Source: Patescibacteria group bacterium
Lineage (GTDB): Bacteria; Patescibacteriota; Patescibacteriia; Patescibacteriales; UBA12465
Assembly (NCBI GenBank): GCA_028692765.1
Contig: JAQUWT010000008.1
Span: forward strand, 1-51,026
Direction: 5' to 3'
Length of the DNA: 51,026 bases
A program made the translations under genes and the position numbers. This document shows positions 25,113-33,088 of the stretch, in pieces. The notes beneath the pieces were generated by a model. That model searched no databases. It saw nothing but the letters and a program-made list of their open reading frames with translations, and had not been told where the DNA came from. Within the stretch, counting starts at the first letter, position 1. Each line of letters opens with the position of its first letter.

Positions 25113-25307
25113 ATGAAAACATTAAATGTGATCGCGTTAGTCTTAATTATCGTCGGTGGTTTAAATTGGGGCTTGGTCGGTTTATTTAATTTCGATTTGG
25201 TGGCCGCAATTTTTGGCGATATGTCCACTTTAAGCCGCGTCGTTTATTCTCTCGTCGGCATCAGCGCCGTGGTAGCTGCTTTCTCTTTGCCTAAATTCAG
25301 CAAATAA
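25113..25307 (+). CDS. DUF378 membrane protein
   Basis: 64 residues, two transmembrane helices. MKTLNVIALVLIIVGGLNWG and LVGLFNFDLVAAIFG are the DUF378 signature. Function unknown; these small proteins are widespread in CPR genomes and Firmicutes. Flanked by a palindrome upstream and a perfect terminator downstream, so it is transcribed alone. Confidence 0.9.
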   Translation: MKTLNVIALVLIIVGGLNWGLVGLFNFDLVAAIFGDMSTLSRVVYSLVGISAVVAAFSLPKFSK

Positions 25308-25323
25308 CTATAGAAGATTATAT

Positions 25324-25348
25324 AAAAAGCATACTGAGTATGCTTTTT
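25324..25348 (+). terminator. Intrinsic terminator after the DUF378 gene
   Basis: Perfect 11-bp stem AAAAAGCATAC / GTATGCTTTTT with a TGA loop. Confidence 0.9.
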
Positions 25349-25408
25349 ATATTTAATTATTTTTTTGTCGCCATTAATTCTTTTTTTTTGGCGGCGTTTC
25401 CTAAGTAT

Positions 25409-25717
25409 ATGCAAACATGTGCGGCCTGTGGCATGCCTTTGCTTAAAAAAGAAGATTTTGCTTTAGGCGATGAAAATTCCAATTTTTGCCTTCATTGTGC
25501 CAATCCTGACGGCAGCTTGAAGACTTGCGAGGAAATATTCCAAGGAGGGGTAGAATTCTTTTTGGAGTCATTGGGCGGAAGCAGGGAAATGGCCGAAAAA
25601 ATCACCCGTAAAAATATGCTGTCATTGCCGGCTTGGCAGGGGAAAGATTGTGAAGTTTTAAAAGGCGAGCTGGCTAGCGATGAAGAATTCGCCGCGGCTA
25701 TGTCGAAGTTAGCCTAA
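25409..25717 (+). CDS. Putative zinc-ribbon domain protein
   Basis: 102 residues. The N-terminal CAACGMPLLKKEDFALGDEN followed by FCLHCANPDGSLKTC matches the putative zinc ribbon type (Zn_ribbon_2) with C-x2-C ... C-x2-C. The rest is helical, with EMAEKITRKNMLSLPAWQ. The frame is open from an ATG at 25340, but that ATG lies within the upstream terminator hairpin, so the ATG at 25409 is the real start. Role unknown. Confidence 0.82.
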   Translation: MQTCAACGMPLLKKEDFALGDENSNFCLHCANPDGSLKTCEEIFQGGVEFFLESLGGSREMAEKITRKNMLSLPAWQGKDCEVLKGELASDEEFAAAMSKLA

Positions 25718-25732
25718 TTGGGTGCAGATATT

Positions 25733-25763
25733 AAAAAAGAAGGATATTTATACCTTCTTTTTT
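25733..25763. terminator. Bidirectional terminator between zinc-ribbon and DUF2975 genes
   Basis: AAAAAAGAAGG (25733-25743) pairs with CCTTCTTTTTT (25753-25763); serves the converging genes on both strands. Confidence 0.88.
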
Positions 25764-25774
25764 AATTTATATAT

Positions 25775-26230
25775 TTATTTGTCTCTCTCAATGTTTTTGA
25801 TGCGCTTACTCAAAGATGCGGCGGTGCTGGCTATCAGGCCGCTTATCAATATAGACATCAGCCCCATAAAGATTCCGCCAGCCCGGTCATCGCTCGGGCC
25901 CATCGCAATTATTATCTCTCCTATTAGGGCCAATCCTATCAGGCTTAGCGCCAAGTATTCTATCATCTTCAGCCTGGGTAGAGATGCGTCTGAAAATATT
26001 TTTTTACCTCTAGCGTTTTCTAAGATTTTGAAAGCTTGGTACAGGATGATAAAGAAGGGAATCGAGGCGCAGTAGACGTAAGCCAGAAAGGCGTCTCGGC
26101 AATAAATTTGTAAGAGCGTGGCGTGGGCGTTTCTGCCTTCAAGCCGCGGCTCTGCTAGCATAAAAAATAGGACTGCCGTTCCGCTTAGAATGATTGCCGT
26201 TTGCAGGAGTTTGATGGTCTTTGCTTTCAT
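25775..26230 (-). CDS. DUF2975 family membrane protein
   Basis: 151 residues with four hydrophobic helices; the segment PFFIILYQAFKILENARGKK and FSDASLPRLKMIEYLALSLI are characteristic of DUF2975. Such proteins are often next to a small HTH regulator, but none is present here. It lies alone on the minus strand, converging with the zinc-ribbon gene and divergent from the ferredoxin lipoprotein gene. Function unknown. Confidence 0.82.
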   Translation of the reverse strand: MKAKTIKLLQTAIILSGTAVLFFMLAEPRLEGRNAHATLLQIYCRDAFLAYVYCASIPFFIILYQAFKILENARGKKIFSDASLPRLKMIEYLALSLIGLALIGEIIIAMGPSDDRAGGIFMGLMSILISGLIASTAASLSKRIKNIERDK

Positions 26231-26340
26231 ATTATTGATATTAACCGGACCTAAAGGTTTTGTAAATGAAAGCTTAGCAATGAAGAAAATTTGGCGCCTA
26301 GCGTAATAGTTAGCAGTCTGTTATTATTAATATATCTAAT

Positions 26341-26691
26341 ATGTCTAAGAAAAACTATTTTACCTTCATTTCGCTGTTGTTTTTTAATGTTTTATTACTT
26401 TCTGCCTGTAGTTCCAGCCAGAATAGCCAAGCCGTCCCCGCTTCCCCTACAGATAGCAACGACAGCGATAGCGACCAGGGCAATGTCAGCCAAGAGATGG
26501 CTGACAAGACTATCGTCATTAACGCCAATCGCTGTTCCGGATGCGGCCGTTGTGCACAGATTGATTCGGAGCATTTTTCTTTCGATCGGTCTGTGCGCAA
26601 GGGGGTAGTGATTGCTCAAGGAAATACCGGCTCTTCGAATTTACAGATGGCTATTGCCATGTGCCGCGACCGAGCCATCAGCCTCGATTAA
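26341..26691 (+). CDS. Lipid-anchored [4Fe-4S] ferredoxin-like protein
   Basis: 116 residues. A signal peptide ends in the lipobox LLLSAC (lipidated Cys near residue 23), then comes an Asp/Ser-rich linker of about 25 residues and a single-cluster ferredoxin domain: NRCSGCGRCAQI with a fourth Cys in AMCRDRAISL. The domain would therefore sit on the outer face of the cytoplasmic membrane. A membrane protein with heme-like histidines follows 9 bases later. Extracytoplasmic one-electron carrier is the likely role; partner and direction of electron flow are unknown. Confidence 0.85.
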   Translation: MSKKNYFTFISLLFFNVLLLSACSSSQNSQAVPASPTDSNDSDSDQGNVSQEMADKTIVINANRCSGCGRCAQIDSEHFSFDRSVRKGVVIAQGNTGSSNLQMAIAMCRDRAISLD

Positions 26692-26700
26692 TTTAAATTT

Positions 26701-27030
26701 ATGACTGACTATCATTTTCTGCCCATTACTTTAATTACTTTGCTTATTTATGTTTTGAGCCGTTTGGCGGTCAAATATAAAAAAGTGTCTTTATTTTGGC
26801 AAAGGCGTTTTTGCAATTATTTTCTCTTGCTTAGTTTTTTAGTATGTGCCTTTTCCAGTTTGGTCTTGGTGATGTCTATAGAATATCAGTGGTATCTAGC
26901 CGCCTATCGTCGCATCCTTTGGCTTCATGTCGAATCCGGCGTTGTCATGCTGGTTCTATCCATTATCCACATTCTGTGGCATTTACGTTATTTTTTTCCA
27001 AGAAGAACGGCAGTCGAATCTAAACAATAG
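26701..27030 (+). CDS. Small membrane protein, cytochrome-b-like / DUF4405-like
   Basis: 109 residues with three transmembrane helices. The last helix has WLHVESGVVMLVLSIIHILW with histidines spaced as in b-type heme-binding membrane proteins (H near residues 80, 95 and 99). It starts 9 bases after the lipid-anchored ferredoxin gene, so the pair probably forms a small trans-membrane electron transfer unit. Family assignment is tentative because only a few residues are diagnostic. Confidence 0.6.
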   Translation: MTDYHFLPITLITLLIYVLSRLAVKYKKVSLFWQRRFCNYFLLLSFLVCAFSSLVLVMSIEYQWYLAAYRRILWLHVESGVVMLVLSIIHILWHLRYFFPRRTAVESKQ

Positions 27031-27171
27031 TCGTTTGATTAGATATAGATATAGGCGGAAACGGTTTTGGCTGAGCGCTGAGACCGTTTTATTTTATTGA
27101 GCGGTCTTTTTATCTCTGCTATAATCATATCAAACTTAGTTTTAGCGAAAACAAATTTAAACTTTAAAGCT

Positions 27172-28524
27172 ATGAATAAAAGAAAATTAAGGAAATTAAT
27201 CTTTTTTGTCGGATTACTTTTAATAATTCTTGGACTTTATTTGGTTATAAGGGTACAGATAGAATCTCGGTTGCAGCCATCGCCTTCTGATTCTGCCGCA
27301 GTTTTGGAGGATTTTAGGCCTTTAGACGCTACTTATATTCTCGATGGTCAGGCGATAGCGTTTAAAGACGGCCAAAATGCCGATAAGTCCATTACCATTT
27401 TCGGGGAGCCTGCTTTCGGCGATTTAAACGGGGATGGCCGAAATGATGCGGCTGTCTTGCTTTTTGAAGATTCTGTAGGTAGCGGTTCCTTTTTCTATGT
27501 CGCCGCCGCTCTCAACCTTAGTACCGGCGCTCAAGGCACGGAAGCGATTTTCTTGGGCGATAGGATTGCTCCGCAAAATTTAGCCATTAAAGACGGGCAG
27601 ATAGCGGTCAATTATGCCGACCGCCGGGCCGGTGAAGCTATGGCCACTCCGCCTTCAGTCGGCGTGAGTGCTTATTTTTCCATCAAAGATGGAGTTTTGC
27701 AAAAAATTGAAGCTTCAGCCAAGATTGATTCTTATCTCGTTTCCGATGAAGATGCTACAAAATATTGTAATGGGGCCGAGATGGATAGCGAGGGCTACCG
27801 CCAAACGATTAATATAATTAAGCCGCTTATTACAACAGAAGCCAATCCGACTTTAAAACAGACAATTTCGGCCGTAATCAATGCCGCGACGACCGGCAAT
27901 TGTCAGCAGGTAGCCGGTAATTTCGGGATTTCCGGTGATGGCAGCACTGTTTATATTGCTCCGATTGATGCTTGGGCGGGTGTTTCCATCGCGATGTGCA
28001 GCTGCCAGCCGCAAGTTGAAGTAAATCTTTTGCGTTTGCCTGGAATAAAAAAAGTTACTTGGTTGCCGGCGGTCAGCAATTTTGAAGAATGTGCAGCTCT
28101 TAGCGGAGCCGTCATGGAATCATATCCTCGCCAGTGCCGTTACGGTGAACAGAATTTTACCGAAAATATTGGGAATGAATTAGAACAGTCTGATAATATT
28201 ATTTTAGATTATCCTCGGCCCAATCAGAATATCTCCAGTCCTTTAACAGTGAAGGGCAGGGCGCGCGGCTCTTGGTTTTTTGAGGCGAGTTTTCCGATTG
28301 TTCTCACTGATTGGGACGGAAAGATTATCGCTCAAGGCATTGCCCAGGCGCAAGGAGATTGGATGACAAGCGACTTTGTGCCCTTTGAAGCCACTTTATC
28401 TTTTACGGCTGATAAGAGTGCTTATAGTAATCGAGGCAGTTTGATTTTAAAGAAAGACAATCCTTCCGGCCTGGCTAGCCTTGATGCTGCTTTAGAAATA
28501 CCGGTAATGATAGCGGCTGAGTAA
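27172..28524 (+). CDS. Gmad2 immunoglobulin-like domain lipid-free surface protein
   Basis: 450 residues. N-terminal membrane anchor (RKLIFFVGLLLIILGLYLVI), a segment with the FG-GAP/dockerin-like calcium motif GDLNGDGRNDAAVLL near residue 90, a middle region with paired cysteines (CSCQPQVEV), a short cysteine module (ECAALSGAVMESYPRQC) and a C-terminal Gmad2 domain (SPLTVKGRARGSWFFEASFP). Gmad2 domains occur in secreted bacterial proteins. The start at 27172 follows an extended -10 (TGCTATAAT, 27116-27124); an upstream in-frame start at 27097 lies before this promoter. A GNAT gene follows 8 bases later. Confidence 0.82.
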   Translation: MNKRKLRKLIFFVGLLLIILGLYLVIRVQIESRLQPSPSDSAAVLEDFRPLDATYILDGQAIAFKDGQNADKSITIFGEPAFGDLNGDGRNDAAVLLFEDSVGSGSFFYVAAALNLSTGAQGTEAIFLGDRIAPQNLAIKDGQIAVNYADRRAGEAMATPPSVGVSAYFSIKDGVLQKIEASAKIDSYLVSDEDATKYCNGAEMDSEGYRQTINIIKPLITTEANPTLKQTISAVINAATTGNCQQVAGNFGISGDGSTVYIAPIDAWAGVSIAMCSCQPQVEVNLLRLPGIKKVTWLPAVSNFEECAALSGAVMESYPRQCRYGEQNFTENIGNELEQSDNIILDYPRPNQNISSPLTVKGRARGSWFFEASFPIVLTDWDGKIIAQGIAQAQGDWMTSDFVPFEATLSFTADKSAYSNRGSLILKKDNPSGLASLDAALEIPVMIAAE

Positions 28525-28532
28525 GTTCGTTT

Positions 28533-28970
28533 ATGCCTTATCAAATTAGACAACTTAATTTAGAAGATTTAAGCCGTCCTTCTTTTTTCCAAACTCTTGC
28601 CAATTTGCGGCCTATTGAGAATTTAAGTCCGGAAGTAGCGGAAAGCATATTTAAAGATTGCGTCCGTTTAGGCATCGAAACCTACGTCGCCCTTGACGGA
28701 GGGGAGGTCATCGGTACTTTGCGTTTGTTATTGGAGCCGAAATTCTATCACCAGGGACGTTTGGCTGCCCATATTGAAGACGTGGCCACTCGCGCCGATT
28801 ATCAAGGGAAGGGCGTGGCTAGCGCTTTAATTCGCCGTGTCTTGGAAATTTGCCGGGTAAAGAATTGCTATCGCTTGACCCTAGATTGCTCCGATGAACT
28901 GGTAGATTTTTATCGTCGCTTTAATTTTCACCCCCATAATCATAGTTTACGTCTGGACTTTGATGACTAG
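28533..28970 (+). CDS. GNAT family N-acetyltransferase
   Basis: 145 residues. The acetyl-CoA binding motif A is seen in VATRADYQGKGVASALIRRV (Q/R-x-x-G-x-G/A), preceded by the AHIED strand and followed by CYRLTLDCSDELVDFYRRFNF. The layout resembles the glucosamine-6-phosphate N-acetyltransferase (GNA1) group, but the substrate cannot be told. Lies 8 bases after the Gmad2 gene and ahead of a strong terminator. Confidence 0.88.
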   Translation: MPYQIRQLNLEDLSRPSFFQTLANLRPIENLSPEVAESIFKDCVRLGIETYVALDGGEVIGTLRLLLEPKFYHQGRLAAHIEDVATRADYQGKGVASALIRRVLEICRVKNCYRLTLDCSDELVDFYRRFNFHPHNHSLRLDFDD

Positions 28971-29008
28971 CTACTGACTTTGCTGTTATTTTTTAGTTTA
29001 TTAATACA

Positions 29009-29040
29009 AAAAAAGCCCGCTCATTTAGGCGGGCTTTTTT
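29009..29040. terminator. Bidirectional terminator after the GNAT gene
   Basis: Perfect 12-bp arms AAAAAAGCCCGC / GCGGGCTTTTTT with an 8-base loop; it also closes the C39-like gene on the minus strand. Confidence 0.92.
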
Positions 29041-29044
29041 ATAA

Positions 29045-29572
29045 TCAATTCATGTGTTCCGGGGCTTTTAATTTATCTTTAGTTGCGCTGCCAATAACAG
29101 CCAATCCCCAGTTTAAATATTTTTTACCGTTGCTATCAATATCGTGCCAGCGATTTTCTAATTCTTGGTAATTTAGAAAAGTAGTACGGAAACTGGAGGG
29201 GTCGGAAAAATATATTTTTTTACTATCATAGCCGATTGCTACGACATAATGACCGTCTTGCCAGTCATTACTCCAATCTATTTTTTGTTTTTTTGTCCAA
29301 GCTTGAAGCAGAATAATAACGGGAATTTCACGGTCTAGATAATTTTTTATCTCTTCAATGCTAATTTTTCCGCCTTCGATAGCGAGTTTATATTTGTTTA
29401 GAGTTTTTTTTATTCCCCTGACAGGAGTGCCTTTTTTATTGGTGCCGGCTAATTTAATAATAATTTCTTCACGAATATCGAAGCCATAGTAGGCTAAAAC
29501 TGATTGCAGGGCGCTGGCACCGCAATCCCATTCGTAACTTTGGCGCAGACAAGGGAATGAAATTATTCTCAT
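29045..29572 (-). CDS. C39-like cysteine peptidase
   Basis: 175 residues without a signal peptide. The papain-like triad is visible: Gln11 and Cys17 in LRQSYEWDCGASALQSVLAY, His in WQDGHYVVAIGYD near residue 108, and Asp in FSDPSS. C39-like peptidases cleave double-glycine leader peptides, usually fused to ABC exporters; this one is a free-standing soluble enzyme and no exporter or double-glycine peptide gene is adjacent. AT-rich codon use compared with neighbours suggests transfer. Confidence 0.85.
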   Translation of the reverse strand: MRIISFPCLRQSYEWDCGASALQSVLAYYGFDIREEIIIKLAGTNKKGTPVRGIKKTLNKYKLAIEGGKISIEEIKNYLDREIPVIILLQAWTKKQKIDWSNDWQDGHYVVAIGYDSKKIYFSDPSSFRTTFLNYQELENRWHDIDSNGKKYLNWGLAVIGSATKDKLKAPEHMN

Positions 29573-29632
29573 ATAGTTGATGATACTATTTTATTATAAG
29601 GAATTTTAATCATAAGTCCAAATCCTCGCCTA

Positions 29633-29663
29633 GAAAAATAAAAAAGACCGATTTGCTCGGTCT
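29633..29663 (-). terminator. Intrinsic terminator of the minus-strand membrane gene
   Basis: AGACCGA / TCGGTCT stem (29645-29663) followed on the minus strand by TTTTTTATTTTT; the stem overlaps the TAG stop of the gene. Confidence 0.8.
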
Positions 29664-30153
29664 AAAAGAAGTTGAGGCTGTCAGTGGCAAGCCATTTTAA
29701 AGATAGTAAGAAGGCGGCTATCAGCGATATAATCACGATTATAAATATAATCTTTTTTATTAATTGGCTGATTTTGATGGCTGTTTGCAAATCTTTGTCA
29801 AGCATTCTGAGCCTAAGGATATGTTTATGGGCGGTCTCAATTTCTTCCTGTCTTGAGGCGGAAGATATTTTTAAAGCTTCATATTGGAATATTTTTTGTA
29901 TCCGCTCGCCCCGTTCAAGTTTTTTCTCCAGTTTTTTAATTATCCTGTGAGTTACAGCCGGTCCAGCATAAATAATGAATGATGTTGCCAGTAGTATTAG
30001 CGCTATCTGTAAATGCAGTAAAAAGAAGACGGATACAAGCATTAATATGGGAAAAAGAAAGCGGTATCTTACCAAGATATTATGCGTTGTAATGGTAAGA
30101 TTAAGGCGGATAACCCTGCCTATAAACATTAAAGTCAAAATAGTTACTATCAT
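29662..30153 (-). CDS. Membrane protein with central coiled coil
   Basis: 163 residues. Hydrophobic helices at about 35-65 (FLFPILMLVSVFFLLHLQIA) and at the C-terminus (IIFIIVIISLIAAFLLSLKW), separated by a charged helical segment (RIIKKLEKKLERGERIQKIF). No named family recognised. The stop overlaps its own terminator. AT-rich, in a region (29045-30300) of AT-rich minus-strand genes. Confidence 0.65.
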   Translation of the reverse strand: MIVTILTLMFIGRVIRLNLTITTHNILVRYRFLFPILMLVSVFFLLHLQIALILLATSFIIYAGPAVTHRIIKKLEKKLERGERIQKIFQYEALKISSASRQEEIETAHKHILRLRMLDKDLQTAIKISQLIKKIIFIIVIISLIAAFLLSLKWLATDSLNFF

Positions 30154-30275
30154 TTGTTTTCTGGTTTTAAATGTGCAAATTTATTTCTTTCGTTTTTAAT
30201 ATTACAATATTATTAATATTTTGTCAATAATAAGTTAATATTTATTTAATATTAGATTAATTTATTGTATATAAT

Positions 30276-30301
30276 ATAAAAAGCCGCTAAAAGCGGCTTT
30301 A
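30276..30301 (-). terminator. Intrinsic terminator after mscL
   Basis: AAAGCCGCT / AGCGGCTTT arms; on the minus strand followed by a T run. Located 20 bases after the mscL stop. Confidence 0.85.
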
Positions 30302-30321
30302 TTTTTTCTTTGAATTTTTAA

Positions 30322-30744
30322 TTATTCTTTGCTTTTTAAGATATCTCTAATTTCGGCAAGAAGCTTGCTTTCGGCGCTGGGCTCCGGTGCAACTGGTGCT
30401 TCTTCTTTCTTTTCTTCTTCTTTTTTAAATTTATTTTTAATCTGTAGAAGTATTTTAATCATCAAGAAGACCGAGGCGGAGATTATAAGGAAGTCGATAA
30501 TGTTTTGGATAAAAATTCCGGCATTGAGGTTGAGAGCGGCCTTTTCCGCTGTTGCCGGGCGGAGAATAATTTTCCAAGCGCTGAAATCGGTGCCACCGGT
30601 GAGCAGACCGACTATAGGCATAATAATATCGGCTACCAGGGAGGAGACAATTTTTCCAAAGGCGCCGCCGATAATCACGGCGGTGGCCAAATCGATAACA
30701 TTGCCCTTAATGGCGAATTCTTTAAATTCTCTTAGTAATTTCAT
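30322..30744 (-). CDS. mscL: Large-conductance mechanosensitive channel
   Basis: Opens under membrane tension to release solutes on osmotic downshock; forms homopentamers. Residues 1-50 include FKEFAIKGNVIDLATAVIIG and FGKIVSSLVADIIMPIVG (TM1), TM2 is NIIDFLIISASVFLMIKIL, and the C-terminal helix after a Glu/Lys/Pro linker ends LLAEIRDILKSKE. At 140 residues it is complete. Monocistronic, with a terminator 20 bases downstream. Confidence 0.96.
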   Translation of the reverse strand: MKLLREFKEFAIKGNVIDLATAVIIGGAFGKIVSSLVADIIMPIVGLLTGGTDFSAWKIILRPATAEKAALNLNAGIFIQNIIDFLIISASVFLMIKILLQIKNKFKKEEEKKEEAPVAPEPSAESKLLAEIRDILKSKE

Positions 30745-30891
30745 AAATTTTAAATTTAATTTAGCTTTATTTTAGCATGAAAATTGTCTTTATCCAAATC
30801 TCATATCCTTGACATATTATAATATTTTTAGTAATATTTTTTATTAATAATTTTTGTATTATTTACAATTTAAAACACAAATATTGAAGCC

Positions 30892-31518
30892 ATGAGAAAT
30901 TTAAGCTTAAGGCCAGTTGAGCAGCTATTCTTATTAGTCTTAACCGGCCATGAAAATTGTCTGAATGCCGATTATTTATCGGCTATCCTGTCATTCTTCC
31001 ATGAGCGCGGTCTCATTAATGTCTCCAACCAGCGGATAAGCATCTCCGCTTACGGTGAAAATTGCTTGGCCAAAGAGCGCGTTTTGTCCGGATACGAGAT
31101 TTTAGCCTTAAATGCTATCAGATCGGATGATTTAGTTGCTTTTGCTGATAGCTTTGATGAAAATGTTATCAGACGCGAAATCATCAGCAAGGGTTATCTG
31201 GAAAAAGTTCCTCGGTTCAGCAATGTCTCTAAAGCCATCCCAATTTTAGGGGAAATTTGCAAGCGTTGCGCCGTCTCTCCGGCCGGAGAGGAAAAAATTA
31301 AGGAGTTGCTTTTGAATAAGGAGAAGCTTATTCGCAAAGTGTCCTTGGGGCAGTCCCTGGATATTGTCCAGCTCTCCATTTTCCCGTCCGTAAAAGTCGA
31401 AAAAAAGACCGATGGCATTCGGTCAATATTGATTGATTATGCTTGGAAATCAATTCAGGCTTTTAGCTCTTTTTTTCATCCGGAATATAGCGAATATCCG
31501 GCACCTGGCCAGTTTTGA
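30892..31518 (+). CDS. Hypothetical protein, helical
   Basis: 208 residues, no signal peptide or transmembrane helix. The first 120 residues look like repeated helices (LRPVEQLFLLVLTGHENCLN, GYEILALNAIRSDDLVAFAD). I do not recognise a family. It has its own terminator at 31541-31574 and ends in TGA. Host-like codon use. Confidence 0.65.
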   Translation: MRNLSLRPVEQLFLLVLTGHENCLNADYLSAILSFFHERGLINVSNQRISISAYGENCLAKERVLSGYEILALNAIRSDDLVAFADSFDENVIRREIISKGYLEKVPRFSNVSKAIPILGEICKRCAVSPAGEEKIKELLLNKEKLIRKVSLGQSLDIVQLSIFPSVKVEKKTDGIRSILIDYAWKSIQAFSSFFHPEYSEYPAPGQF

Positions 31519-31540
31519 CTCTACCCTAGTCCTTTGGAAT

Positions 31541-31574
31541 CGCCCCATCTAAAAATCAGATGGGGCGGTTTTTT
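31541..31574 (+). terminator. Intrinsic terminator after the helical hypothetical gene
   Basis: Perfect 10-bp stem CGCCCCATCT / AGATGGGGCG followed by a T run. Confidence 0.92.
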
Positions 31575-31634
31575 ATTTGGTTTTTTTAAGTCATCTTGTT
31601 ATAATAATAAAAGATTGGATATTAATTATTTTCT

Positions 31635-33023
31635 ATGGCCAAATTACAATTTCCCAAGCCTCTTAGCTTAAAAAAAATGATTGGACCGAGTTTTATTATC
31701 CTCGCCCTCGGCTTGGGTTCCGGTGAGATTATTCTCTGGCCATATTTAGTTTCCAATTACGGTTTGGGCGTCGCTTGGGGGGCTGTCTTGGGAATTTCTT
31801 TCCAATTTTTCATTAATATGGAGATTGAGCGTTATGCTTTGGTGAAAGGGGAGAGTGTTTTCGTCGGCATCGCTCGTTTTTTTCCTAAGGCTATATATTG
31901 GTTTATCATCTCTACTTTTATCGGCTTCGGTCTTCCCGGTATTGTTGCCGCTTCCGCTCAGGTTTTAGCTAGTGTTTTCGGCTGGGCTGATTTTCGGTGG
32001 CTGGCCATCGCCTTGCTTTTGTTGATCGGCGTTATCTTGACGGTCGGACGCACTATCTACAGCCTGATGGAGCATATTACTAAGATAATTATTTTCTTGG
32101 GCGTGCCTTTTATTTTTGTCTTGGCGGTTTATTTCGGCACGGCCGATGGCTGGCTGTCTTTAGGTCAGGGTTTAATTGGCAAAGGGGAAGGCTTCTGGTT
32201 TTTGGCGCCGGGCATTGCTATCGCGACTTTTTTGGGGGCCTTTGCCTATAGCGGCGCCGGCGGCAATTTAAACTTAACCCAGTCGATTTATATCAAGGAA
32301 AAGGGTTACGGCATGGGTGCTTATTCCCAGAAAATTGCCGGTTTGTTCGCTCAGAGAGGGAAGAAGCAGGAGATAAAATTGAGCGGTGAAGATTTTGAAA
32401 TCAATCAGGAAAATATTGGTATCTTTAAAAAATGGTGGCGCTTGATTAATTTGGAGCACTTGATTGTCTTCTGGCTGATTGGCACTATCTCCATGGTGAT
32501 GCTGATGTTTCTTGCCTATAGCACCGTTTATGGCCTCGCCGGCAATGCCCAGGGGATTAATTTCGTTATCAGCGAGGGCAGCCGCATCGGTTTCCTGACC
32601 AATCCGCTCTTAGGTTTGTTTTTCTTGGTGGTTGTCGGGATTATGCTTTTCCAGACCCAGCTGGGCATCATGGATTCTACCAGCCGTATCATGTCGGAAA
32701 ACGCCGCCTTGGAAAAATTGAGGCGGAGCGGGGATAATAAGGTTAATTTGTCGAAAATTTATTATATTTTTGTTTGGGCCCAGATTGCTTTCGGCATTAT
32801 TTTATTCTTGCTTAATTTCTATGAACCCAAGAGCCTGATTGTTTTAGGGGCGGTGATTAATGCTGTGGCGATGTTGGTTCATGTGATTTTGGTCACCATT
32901 CTCAATCGCCGCGCTTTGGCCAAGCCTTTTCAAACAGCGCTGTGGCGGCGGATTATTTTGGGTATTATTATTATTTTCTTTGCCGTTTTCAGTGTCATCG
33001 TGGCCAAGGCTCAGCTGTTTTAA
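31635..33023 (+). CDS. Nramp-like transporter lacking the canonical metal-binding motifs
   Basis: 462 residues with about eleven transmembrane helices in the LeuT/Nramp arrangement. In true Nramps TM1 carries DPGN and TM6 carries MPH; here TM1 reads GLGSGEIILWPYLV and TM6 reads FAYSGAGGNLNLTQS. The overall pattern (GPSFIILALGLGSGEI start, QSIYIKEKGYGMG loop) fits a divergent Nramp-related clade whose substrate is not established. A -10 TATAAT at 31599-31604 precedes it. A P-type ATPase gene lies 0.9 kb downstream. Confidence 0.8.
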   Translation: MAKLQFPKPLSLKKMIGPSFIILALGLGSGEIILWPYLVSNYGLGVAWGAVLGISFQFFINMEIERYALVKGESVFVGIARFFPKAIYWFIISTFIGFGLPGIVAASAQVLASVFGWADFRWLAIALLLLIGVILTVGRTIYSLMEHITKIIIFLGVPFIFVLAVYFGTADGWLSLGQGLIGKGEGFWFLAPGIAIATFLGAFAYSGAGGNLNLTQSIYIKEKGYGMGAYSQKIAGLFAQRGKKQEIKLSGEDFEINQENIGIFKKWWRLINLEHLIVFWLIGTISMVMLMFLAYSTVYGLAGNAQGINFVISEGSRIGFLTNPLLGLFFLVVVGIMLFQTQLGIMDSTSRIMSENAALEKLRRSGDNKVNLSKIYYIFVWAQIAFGIILFLLNFYEPKSLIVLGAVINAVAMLVHVILVTILNRRALAKPFQTALWRRIILGIIIIFFAVFSVIVAKAQLF

Positions 33024-33088
33024 TTTGTTACCTTTTGTCTCTGGTAACGTTATATTATTTATAATCAAATAAACTAATTTTAAAAATT

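Noticed and set aside
25722-26075. Plus-strand open frame opposite the DUF2975 gene
   Set aside because: It is antisense to a recognisable membrane family and has no family features of its own.
30892-31518. GPP34-like fold
   Set aside because: The opening LSLRPVEQLFLLVL recalls this family, but the later conserved segments are not seen, so the gene is left as hypothetical.
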